This document shows positions 35,435 to 43,466 of a stretch of 64,000 nucleotides of DNA, piece after piece. Position 1 is the first letter of the stretch; each line of letters begins with the position of its first letter. The notes under the pieces were generated by a model, which was not told the origin of the DNA, ran no database searches, and saw only the letters and a list, made by a program, of their open reading frames with translations. This DNA is from Paraburkholderia tagetis (GTDB lineage: Bacteria; Pseudomonadota; Gammaproteobacteria; Burkholderiales; Burkholderiaceae), in the NCBI RefSeq assembly GCF_022213065.1, contig NZ_JAKLJA010000030.1:26454-90453 (forward strand), read 5' to 3'. Position numbers and translations under genes: made by a program.

Positions 35435-36096
35435 TGAAGACGAACCTTGCAACCTCTCCCGTCAGCCGGCCCAGCGCCGCCGGACCATTTCCCGCCGGCA
35501 CGGTCCTCGCGCCGCTGACCGATGGCCTCTGGCTCGTCGCCACGCATAACGCAAGCGTGTCGTGCCGACGCGCCTTCTCATGCTTGATCGATCCGCGGCC
35601 CGGCGACCGCGTCGCGATATGCGGGAGTGGTGGCGAAACCTTCGTGCTCGCCGTGCTCGAGCGCGCGGACGAGAACACCGTCACCCATTTGCGCGTGGAC
35701 GGCGATCTGCTGCTCGAAGCAACCCACGATCTGCAAATTCGCGCGGGCCGCGAACTGATCGGCGCGGCGCAGCAGACACTGCGGCTCGACACCCAGGAGC
35801 TGCGTGTGGGCACGCGAACAGCCCATCTCACAGGTGAGGACGTCGAAGTGCAAGCGGGCGAAGCGCGCCTGCATACAGGCCTCATGCGCGTCGTCGCGAA
35901 CGTGCTGGAAAGCGTCGCGAAGCGCATCACCCAGGTGAGCCGCACTTCGTATCGCAGCGTCGAGACAGTCGATCATCTGCGCGCAGCGCACGTCGATCAT
36001 GCGGCCTCCACGAGCATGCGCCTGCACGGCTCCACTGTGGTCCTGACCGCCGAGCAGCTAATCAAGGTCGATGCCGAACAAATCCATCTGGGGTGA
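35431..36096 (+). CDS. DUF3540 domain protein
   Basis: 221 residues. After a short N-tail, the segment AGTVLAPLTDGLWLVATHNAS and RPGDRVAICGSGGETFVLAVLER match DUF3540, which commonly sits beside DUF2169, pentapeptide and PAAR-like genes in T6SS islands. The C-terminal half has repeated short beta-like segments (LLLEATHDLQIRAG, ELRVGTRTAHLTGEDVEVQAG) reminiscent of VgrG spike elements. The start ATGATG overlaps the previous stop; either ATG could be used. Function is unknown. Confidence 0.82.
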   Translation: MMKTNLATSPVSRPSAAGPFPAGTVLAPLTDGLWLVATHNASVSCRRAFSCLIDPRPGDRVAICGSGGETFVLAVLERADENTVTHLRVDGDLLLEATHDLQIRAGRELIGAAQQTLRLDTQELRVGTRTAHLTGEDVEVQAGEARLHTGLMRVVANVLESVAKRITQVSRTSYRSVETVDHLRAAHVDHAASTSMRLHGSTVVLTAEQLIKVDAEQIHLG

Positions 36097-36488
36097 ACGT
36101 CATGGTCATGGTCAATTCCAGTGTCGGTGGCGGCAACGACGCCGTCAGCGTGAACGCCACCCCGCCCCTCGGCACACCGGTCGGCTATGGCAATCACGCC
36201 AGCCGCAGCGAGGCGATTCCCAACGTCCCCCACATCCAGGTGGGGGGTGGCCCGATCCACAACACGACAACCATCATCCCCTCCACCAAGGGCGATGCGG
36301 GCGGTTCGATGGGCGGCTGCGCGTCCGGCACGGTTCAGTCGTACAACCGCAATACCAACGGCTCGGCCAAAGTGTTCGTTGGCGGCAGCCCGGTGACGCG
36401 CAACACCGACCCCACCACGCAGAACTCAACGAACACGCAGGGCACAGGCACCTCGGCGAGTCAATACATCGTCTACGTCTTTAGCTGA
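36093..36488 (+). CDS. DUF4150 (PAAR-like) spike-tip protein
   Basis: 131 residues, a compact DUF4150 domain of the kind that caps VgrG like PAAR proteins. Segments include PPLGTPVGYGNHA, NVPHIQVGGGPIHN and SAKVFVGGSPVTRNTDPTTQN. There is no C-terminal extension, so it does not itself carry a toxin. The GTG at 36093 overlaps the previous stop; the ATG at 36102 is a reasonable alternative. Its stop overlaps the tssJ start (TGATG). Confidence 0.85.
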   Translation: MNVMVMVNSSVGGGNDAVSVNATPPLGTPVGYGNHASRSEAIPNVPHIQVGGGPIHNTTTIIPSTKGDAGGSMGGCASGTVQSYNRNTNGSAKVFVGGSPVTRNTDPTTQNSTNTQGTGTSASQYIVYVFS

Positions 36489-37051
36489 TGAGCATTCCCA
36501 ATCTCCCTCCCAGCGCGGCCATGTCGCTCGTCGATCCCGCGCGCCGCCGCTGGATCGCCGCGCTCGGGGGCCTCCTCGTGACGGGCTGCTCGTCCACGCC
36601 GCCCGCGAGCGACGCGACCGCCTACAGCGTGCGCATCGCGGTAGACAAGCTCGTGAATCCGGACAGCCGCGGCCGGCCCTCGCCGATTCTCGTTGGCGTC
36701 TACGAGCTCAAGGCCACCGACGCCTTCGGCCTCGCGAGCTTTCCCGCGCTCCAGGATCGCGCAAAAGAGACGCTGGGCGAGGACCTCGTGTCGCTCGAGC
36801 AGATGGTGCTGGTGCCGGGCGAGCGCCGCATCGTCAAGCGTCGCGCCAACGAAATGGTCCACGCGGTGGGCTTCGTGGCCGGCTATCGGCAACTGGAACA
36901 AAGCGCCTGGCGCAGCTCGGTGGAACTGCATGCCCCGCGCCGCAACGCGCTGCTCTCGATCGTCTGGCCGTTTTCGCCCGATCCGCCCGCCATTGCGCTG
37001 CGTGTGGGCGAACGCAGTCTCGTTTCAGACATCAACGGAAAAAATCAATGA
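36488..37051 (+). CDS. tssJ: Type VI outer-membrane lipoprotein TssJ
   Basis: 187 residues; outer-membrane lipoprotein of the TssJLM membrane complex. A basic stretch (ARRRW), a hydrophobic core and the lipobox LVTGC give lipidation at Cys34 of this reading. An ATG 11 codons later would give a more ordinary signal peptide length. The mature part (VRIAVDKLVNPDSRGRPSPI, VGVYELKATDAFGLASF) is the TssJ transthyretin-like fold. It overlaps tssK by four bases. Confidence 0.94.
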   Translation: MSIPNLPPSAAMSLVDPARRRWIAALGGLLVTGCSSTPPASDATAYSVRIAVDKLVNPDSRGRPSPILVGVYELKATDAFGLASFPALQDRAKETLGEDLVSLEQMVLVPGERRIVKRRANEMVHAVGFVAGYRQLEQSAWRSSVELHAPRRNALLSIVWPFSPDPPAIALRVGERSLVSDINGKNQ

Positions 37052-38442
37052 ACACATTCGATGCATTGCACGACGCACCGCCCGACGCCTTGCCCCCACG
37101 CACTCCGCACGCTGCGCGCAGCAAGGTCGTCTGGTCGGAAGGCATGTATCTGCGGCCGCAGCACTTCCAGCAACTCGAGCGCTACCTCGAAGGTTACGTG
37201 CAGCAGCGCTGCGGCGCCCTCGAGGGGCCGTTCTGGGGATTCGCGGCGCTCGATCTCGACCTGGACGCCCTCACGCTCGGCAAAATCGCGGTCCTCGGCG
37301 CGCAAGGCATCTTTCCCGACGGCACGCCGTTCGACCTGGCGAATGCCGATGACCTGCCCGCACCGCTCGACATCCCGACGAGCGCAGACGGCGAACTCGT
37401 CGTGCTCGCGTGGCCGGTCCAGCGCCCCGGCGCCGAAGACATCATTTTTGAAGAGCAGTCCGAATCGATCGCGCGATACGGCGTTTGCACCTGCGAAGTC
37501 GCAGACACCAACGCCGTCGCGCTCGGTCCCGCCACGCTGGACCTCGCCCGCCAGCGCGTGCGTCTCGCCCTCGCCTCGCAGCTTGGCGGCGAATGGCAGA
37601 CGCTCGGTGTCGCGCGCGTGCGCGAGCGCCTCGCCGACAACCGCGTCGTGCTCGACCCGCGCTACGTGCCGCCCATGCTCGTTGCCAGCCGCCACCCGGT
37701 GCTGCAAGGCTATGCGGGCGAGCTGCACGGGCTGCTGGAGCAGCGTGCCCAGGCGCTCGCGCAGCGCATTGCGCAGCCGGCGCGCGCAGGTGTAGCGGAA
37801 GTCGCGGAATTTCTGCTGCTGGCGCTCGTCAACCGCGCGCTCGCCGATACGTCGCGTGCGCTCTCCAACAACGTCAGCCATCCGCACACGTGGTTTCGCG
37901 AATGGCTGCGACTCGCGTTCGAGCTCAGCACCTACACGAGCGACGCGCGAACGCCCGCGTTGCGGCCGGTCTACCGGCACGACGATCTGCACGGCAGCTT
38001 CGCGCCGCTGATGGCGCAGTTGCGCACGGCGCTCTCGATCGTGCTCGAACAGCATGCCGTGGCGCTGCCGTTGCACGAGCGGGCGCACCGCGTATGGGTT
38101 GCCGAAGCGCCGTCGCTCGACTTGCTGCGCGACGCGGGCTTCGTGCTAGCAGTCCAGGCGGACCTGCCCGCCGACACGATGCGCTCGCGCTTTCCCGCGC
38201 AAATCAAGATCGGCCCGGTGGAGCGCCTCGCCGACCTCGTGCACCTGCAACTGCCCGGCATCGGCCTGCGTCTGCTGCCTGCCGCGCCGCGCCAGATTCC
38301 TTATCACGCGGGCTTTCACTATTTCGAGCTCGAAACGGCCGGCGATCTGTGGAAGCAACTCGAACAGTCGGCGGGGCTCGCGCTGCACGTCGCCGGCGAG
38401 CTGCCCGGACTCACGATGACCTGCTGGGCGATCCGTCGCTAG
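37048..38442 (+). CDS. tssK: Type VI baseplate protein TssK
   Basis: 464 residues; trimeric linker between baseplate and membrane complex. It begins near KVVWSEGMYLRPQHFQQLER, the invariant TssK opening, and ends with the neck/head region FHYFELETAGDLWKQLEQS and LPGLTMTCWAIRR. It overlaps tssJ by four bases and is followed 51 bases later by tssL. Confidence 0.97.
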   Translation: MNTFDALHDAPPDALPPRTPHAARSKVVWSEGMYLRPQHFQQLERYLEGYVQQRCGALEGPFWGFAALDLDLDALTLGKIAVLGAQGIFPDGTPFDLANADDLPAPLDIPTSADGELVVLAWPVQRPGAEDIIFEEQSESIARYGVCTCEVADTNAVALGPATLDLARQRVRLALASQLGGEWQTLGVARVRERLADNRVVLDPRYVPPMLVASRHPVLQGYAGELHGLLEQRAQALAQRIAQPARAGVAEVAEFLLLALVNRALADTSRALSNNVSHPHTWFREWLRLAFELSTYTSDARTPALRPVYRHDDLHGSFAPLMAQLRTALSIVLEQHAVALPLHERAHRVWVAEAPSLDLLRDAGFVLAVQADLPADTMRSRFPAQIKIGPVERLADLVHLQLPGIGLRLLPAAPRQIPYHAGFHYFELETAGDLWKQLEQSAGLALHVAGELPGLTMTCWAIRR

Positions 38443-38493
38443 CGCGCCCGCACACATTGCGCTGCGCGCTGCCTTCGCCCTCTCCACTGAGCC

Positions 38494-39756
38494 ATGAACA
38501 CCGTTGCCTTGTCGTCCAACGATATGCCCCTCGATGCCGCGCGCAAAACTCACGCGCCTGAGCCCTTTCCCGCGGTGGCCAGCGGCGCCACGTACCCGCG
38601 CAACCGGCTGGTTTCCCTCGCCAGCCGGCTGCTCGACGCCATCGTGCAGATCAGGCTGCAAACGCCAACCGAACCGCGCGCGCTGCGCGAGCAGCTCATG
38701 CGGGAAATGCGTGCGTTCCAGTCCCATGCCCAGCAAGCGGGGTTGTCGCCGGAAACCATCGTCGCCGCGCGCTATTGCCTTTGCACGGCGCTCGACGAAG
38801 CGGTTGCGCTCACGCCCTGGGGCCGCGCGCATGCCTGGTCCTCCTATGGATTGCTGGTCGCCTTTCATAACGAGACCTGGGGCGGCGAAAAATTCTTCCA
38901 GTTGCTCGCACGCCTCTCGGCGCAGCCGCATCTGCACGTCGATCTGATGGAGCTCCAGTATGTGTGCCTCGCGCTCGGCTTCCAGGGGCGCTACCACGTG
39001 ATGCGCGATGGGGCCGTCAAGCTCGAAGGGCTGCGCCACCGCCTCTACCGCCTGCTCAGCACCACGCGCGCGCCCGTGCCGGAGGCGCTGTCCGCGCAAT
39101 GCCGCGCGCCGGACAGCGCGGCGGCGCCGCGCCTGCGCTTCGGCTTGCCGCCCTGGGTATGGGTTGCCGGCGCCGCGCTGGTGGCCGCCGTGTGTCTCGC
39201 GGGGTTCCGTTTCGCCATCGACACGCGCGCGGGCCGCACCGAAGCGGCCATCGCCGCACTGCGCCTGCCCCAGGTCGCGATGCCCGTGCCCGACGATATC
39301 GCCCGCTGGCTCGCCACCGACATCGCCTCGGGCCGGCTCACCGTGCGCAGCCTGGCGGACCGCACGATCATCGCCATCCGCGGCGACGGCGCATTCGCCT
39401 CCGGCGCGACGGCGGTCGAGCCGACCTATCTGCCCACCGTCGGCCGGATCGCCATGGCCCTGAACCGCTTTCCCGGCGCGCTGACCATCACGGGCCACAC
39501 CGACAATCAACCGGTTCGCACAGCATCGATCCCTTCGAACACGGCGCTTTCGGTGGCCCGCGCGACCTCGGTCAAGGAGGCGCTGCTCGCGGCCGGCCTG
39601 ATCGGCAACCGGTCGATCGGGGTCGAAGGCGTCGGCGACATGCAACCGATCGACACCAATGCAACGCCGGCCGGCCGCGCGCGTAACCGGCGCGTGGACA
39701 TCGTGCTGTACGTGTCGCGCGGCGCGCCCGCTTCCTCGCCCTCTCAACCCTCATGA
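38494..39756 (+). CDS. tssL: Type VI membrane protein TssL with C-terminal OmpA-like domain
   Basis: 420 residues. Residues ~30-190 are the cytoplasmic DotU/TssL domain (NRLVSLASRLLDAIVQIR, YCLCTALDEAVALTPWG, WGGEKFFQLLARLS). One transmembrane segment lies at ~217-241. Residues ~330-415 form a periplasmic OmpA-like peptidoglycan-binding domain (ITGHTDNQPVR, NRSIGVEGVGDMQPI, RARNRRVDIVLY). This 'evolved' TssL anchors the complex to the cell wall directly, so no separate TagL/TagN is needed. It overlaps tssM by four bases. Confidence 0.96.
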   Translation: MNTVALSSNDMPLDAARKTHAPEPFPAVASGATYPRNRLVSLASRLLDAIVQIRLQTPTEPRALREQLMREMRAFQSHAQQAGLSPETIVAARYCLCTALDEAVALTPWGRAHAWSSYGLLVAFHNETWGGEKFFQLLARLSAQPHLHVDLMELQYVCLALGFQGRYHVMRDGAVKLEGLRHRLYRLLSTTRAPVPEALSAQCRAPDSAAAPRLRFGLPPWVWVAGAALVAAVCLAGFRFAIDTRAGRTEAAIAALRLPQVAMPVPDDIARWLATDIASGRLTVRSLADRTIIAIRGDGAFASGATAVEPTYLPTVGRIAMALNRFPGALTITGHTDNQPVRTASIPSNTALSVARATSVKEALLAAGLIGNRSIGVEGVGDMQPIDTNATPAGRARNRRVDIVLYVSRGAPASSPSQPS

Positions 39757-42700
39757 ATGTACTGAGACGCTTCTTTCAATTCCTCATCTCGTCGCTGCTG
39801 TGGGTCAGCATTGCCGTGCTGCTGCTGGCCGCGTGGGTCTGGTTCTACGGGCCGCTCGTCGGGTTCGGCGAAAGCTTGCCGCTGCAAAGCCGGCGCGCAC
39901 GCGCGCTCGTGATTGCCGTGTTGCTGGCGTGCTGGCTCTGGTGGCTCGTGCGGCGCCTGCGCGCACGCGCGGGCAAAGCCGGACTGATTGGACCGATCGC
40001 GCGCTGGCGCGAATACCGCCGTCAGCAGCGCGAGCAGGCGGCCGCCGAAGCCGGGCCCGACGCGGAGCGCCTCGTCGAACTGCGCGCGCGTCTGCTCGAC
40101 GCGCTCAAGCGGCTACGCGAATGCGTGCCGTCGACGTCGCGCGTCGCGGCATGGATCGACCGCTTGACCGGCCGCAGCCAATACCGCCTGCCATGGATCG
40201 TGGTCGCGGGGAGCGCCGGTTCCGGCAAGACGAGCCTGCTGGCCGGCAGCGGTTTGCGCCTGCATGGCCCGCTCCCGGCTGGCGCGCCGGTGCCGACGAC
40301 GACCCAGTGCGACTGGTGGTACGCCGACGAAGCCGTGCTCGTCGACACGCCGCACGATACGCTCGAAACGCGTCAGGACGGCACGCCGGAGCCCAATGGC
40401 ATCTGGGCGACGCTCACCGGGCTGCTGCGCCGCTATCGCCCCCGCCAGCCGCTCAACGGGGTGCTGCTGACCGTGGCCGCCGACACGCTCGTCGCCATGT
40501 CCGCGTCCGAACGCACGGCATGCGCGGAGCGACTCGCGCGGCCGTTGCGCGCGATGCAGACACGCCTCGACGTGCGGGTGCCGGTGTATGTCTGCGTCAC
40601 GCGAATGGACCGGCTGCGCGGGTTTTCCGACTATTTCCGCAACCTCGGCCACGAAGCGCGCGAAGCGGCGTGGGGGATCGGCTATGCGCTCTCGGATCCG
40701 CGCCCCGGCAACCCGCTATGGCCGGCTCATAACGGCCTCGCGGAACTCGCGAAACGTCTCGACGACGGCCTGTGCGCCGCGCTCGACGCCGAACCGGACG
40801 CCGACGCACGCGCCCACGCCTACCTGTTCCCGCAGCAATTCGACGTCGTGCGGCAGGCCATCGCGGCATTCTGCGAAAGCCTCTTTCGCGAATCGCGCTT
40901 CGAAGCGCCGCTGCATTTGCGCGGCATTTATTTCACCGCCGCGCGCAACGGCCCTTCGACCACCGATTGCGTGCTGAGTCCCTCACTCGACGCGGCGGCC
41001 CCCCAGCGCGAATTCGCGGCGCCCGCCGTGCCGGCCGGATCCGCCGAGCGCAACGGCTTTTTCATCAAATCGCTGTTGCGCGACGTGCTGTTCGCCGACA
41101 CCGGCTTCGCGGGCGTGAGCCGCGCCGAGCGCCGCCGCAACGCGCTATGGCAAACCGTGCTGGCGACGGGCGCCGTCGCGCTGCTCGCGGCCCTCGTCTG
41201 CGGCTGGATAGTCAGTTATGCGAATAACCGTGCGTATCTGGACGAAGTCGACGCGCGCGTCGCCACCTTCGAGCGCGACGCGGCGCAACCGCTCGAGGCC
41301 GCCGATCCGCAAAGCCTCGCGCCCATGCTCGACGCGCTGAAAGCACTACCCGACTCGCCGCGCGTCGATCTTCATTCGCCCCCGTTCTTCCGCTACCGCT
41401 TGGGGCTCTTTCAAGGCGAGCGCATCCGCGAAGCCGCCGAGGACGCTTACCAGCGCGCGCTACGCGAGAAGTTGCTGCCGCTCGTCTCCGCCCACCTGGA
41501 GCAACTGCTCTCCGGCGCGCCCACCAACGATATCGAGTACGACTATGCAGCGCTGAAGGCTTATCTGATGCTGCACGATCCGGCTCACTACGACGGCAGC
41601 TTCGTCGCCGCCTGGCTGTCGCTCGACATCCAGCGCACCCTGCCCGCCAGCACGACCGAGGCCGAGCGCACCCAGATCGACGCGCACCTGTCGAACCTGT
41701 TCGCCTCGCGCAGCATCGCCGCTGCACAGCCATTCGGACAACCCATCAATCAGGCGCTCGTCGACGCCGTGCGCGCGCGCGTGGCCCAGGTCCCGCTGCC
41801 CGAACGTACCTGGCGGGTCCTGCGCCGCGAGCTGCTGCGGACGATGAAGGCCCCACCGGTCACGATCGCCGATGCCGGCGGCCCGCAAGCCGCGCTGGTG
41901 TTCGTGCGCGCGAGCGGCAAGCCGCTGACCGACGGCATCGCGCCCCTCTTCACGTACCGCGGCTACTGGGACACCGTCGACAAACGCATCGGCGAGATCA
42001 CCGCCTCGCTCGCCCGCGACGATGCCTGGGTGCTCGGCATCGCCGGCGCCGCGAAAGCGGACAGCGCCACGCTCGCGGGATGGACGGAACAGGCCCGGCG
42101 CCTCTATCTGAACGAGTACGTCACGACATGGGACGCGTATCTCGGCGATTTGCGGCTCGCGCCGGCGCCGTCGCTGCAACAGAGCATCCAGCGCGCACGC
42201 GTGCTCTCCGCCCCCGATTCGCCGCTGCGCAACCTGTTGCAGGTGGCCGCGAAGGAAACGCAACTGCTGCGCACGGAAGCGGGCAGGCCGCAACTTGCCG
42301 CGCGCTGGCGACAACGCATGGACGTCGCGCGCCATTCGCTCGAAGCCGTATTCGGCAAGACCCCGGCGAACGGCGCGCCCACCGGCCAGGACGCCCCAAC
42401 GGAAACCATCGTCGATGCGCACTTCGTCGCCTTGCGGCAGCTCGTGGCCGGACAAGGCCCGGACGGGCGCGGCGGCGCGCCGCTCGATACGGTCCTGCAA
42501 AACGTCGATGCGCTCTACAGCTACCTGACTTCGGCGAGCGCCGCGCTCGCCAGCGGCGGCGTGCCGCCCACGACCGACGTGTTCGCCAAACTGCAGGCCG
42601 ATGCGGGCCGGCTGCCCGTGCCGTTGCGCGGGCTCCTGAGCGATCTGTCACGCAACGCGGTGCAAGGCGTGGGCGCGTCGGCCAGGCAAACGCTCTCGGA

Positions 42701-43406
42701 GCAGACCAGCAACGGCGTCGGCAACGTGTGCCGACAGATGATCGCCGGACGCTACCCGTTCGTGCGCAGCGCCACCCGCGACATGCCACCGGACGAGTTC
42801 GCGCGACTGTTCGCTTCGGGCGGTGTGCTCGACGACTACTTCCAGAAGAATCTCGCCGCCCAGGCCGACACGAGCGGCCCGCGCTGGCGCTTCCGGCCGC
42901 TCGCCGTGGCGAGCACGGACGGCATGGGCTTCGCCGCCGACGCCCCGCGCGACGCGCGGATGCTCGACGCCTTCAGCCAGGCCGCGAAGATACGCGATAC
43001 CTACTTCGGATCGAGCGGCCGCAGCCCGGCCTTCGAAGTCGTGCTGACGCCGCAGGAAACCGACCCGGACATCCTGCAGTACACGCTCACCGTGGGCACC
43101 CAGACCCTGCGCTACGCGCATGGCCCGTCCACCTCCCAGGTCGTCAAATGGTCCGCCGACAGCACCCAGCGCGCGGTGCTGGAGATCAATACGGTGAGCG
43201 GACCGCAGACGCTGCAGGGCGAAGGGCCGTGGGCGCTGCAGCGCCTGTTCGACAAAGCGCAAATCGCCCCGGGCAATACCGCGGACAGCCAGAACGCGAC
43301 ATTCGACGTCGATGGCCACACGCTGACGCTGCGCATTGCGGCAGGCACGGCCGGCGGCGACGCACTGCACCGCGCCGAACTGCTCGCCTTCCGCTGCCCG
43401 GCCTGA
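39753..43406 (+). CDS. tssM: Type VI membrane protein TssM (IcmF/VasK)
   Basis: 1217 residues; inner-membrane core spanning to TssJ. Two N-terminal transmembrane segments (~10-32 and ~50-66), a cytoplasmic NTPase domain with Walker A GSAGSGKT (residues 153-160) and a third membrane segment near 466-490 before the large periplasmic domain. The C-terminal part shows DDYFQKNLAAQADTSGPRW and the VYDxxEV-equivalent region typical of TssM. An intact Walker A suggests that this version may hydrolyse ATP. It is the last of the J-K-L-M run; the FHA gene follows after 60 bases. Confidence 0.96.
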   Translation: MNVLRRFFQFLISSLLWVSIAVLLLAAWVWFYGPLVGFGESLPLQSRRARALVIAVLLACWLWWLVRRLRARAGKAGLIGPIARWREYRRQQREQAAAEAGPDAERLVELRARLLDALKRLRECVPSTSRVAAWIDRLTGRSQYRLPWIVVAGSAGSGKTSLLAGSGLRLHGPLPAGAPVPTTTQCDWWYADEAVLVDTPHDTLETRQDGTPEPNGIWATLTGLLRRYRPRQPLNGVLLTVAADTLVAMSASERTACAERLARPLRAMQTRLDVRVPVYVCVTRMDRLRGFSDYFRNLGHEAREAAWGIGYALSDPRPGNPLWPAHNGLAELAKRLDDGLCAALDAEPDADARAHAYLFPQQFDVVRQAIAAFCESLFRESRFEAPLHLRGIYFTAARNGPSTTDCVLSPSLDAAAPQREFAAPAVPAGSAERNGFFIKSLLRDVLFADTGFAGVSRAERRRNALWQTVLATGAVALLAALVCGWIVSYANNRAYLDEVDARVATFERDAAQPLEAADPQSLAPMLDALKALPDSPRVDLHSPPFFRYRLGLFQGERIREAAEDAYQRALREKLLPLVSAHLEQLLSGAPTNDIEYDYAALKAYLMLHDPAHYDGSFVAAWLSLDIQRTLPASTTEAERTQIDAHLSNLFASRSIAAAQPFGQPINQALVDAVRARVAQVPLPERTWRVLRRELLRTMKAPPVTIADAGGPQAALVFVRASGKPLTDGIAPLFTYRGYWDTVDKRIGEITASLARDDAWVLGIAGAAKADSATLAGWTEQARRLYLNEYVTTWDAYLGDLRLAPAPSLQQSIQRARVLSAPDSPLRNLLQVAAKETQLLRTEAGRPQLAARWRQRMDVARHSLEAVFGKTPANGAPTGQDAPTETIVDAHFVALRQLVAGQGPDGRGGAPLDTVLQNVDALYSYLTSASAALASGGVPPTTDVFAKLQADAGRLPVPLRGLLSDLSRNAVQGVGASARQTLSEQTSNGVGNVCRQMIAGRYPFVRSATRDMPPDEFARLFASGGVLDDYFQKNLAAQADTSGPRWRFRPLAVASTDGMGFAADAPRDARMLDAFSQAAKIRDTYFGSSGRSPAFEVVLTPQETDPDILQYTLTVGTQTLRYAHGPSTSQVVKWSADSTQRAVLEINTVSGPQTLQGEGPWALQRLFDKAQIAPGNTADSQNATFDVDGHTLTLRIAAGTAGGDALHRAELLAFRCPA

Positions 43407-43466
43407 CGTAGCGCGCCGGCATGCCCGCAACACATATCCCCCCGTTCCGCCCTGCGAGTCCCTCCC

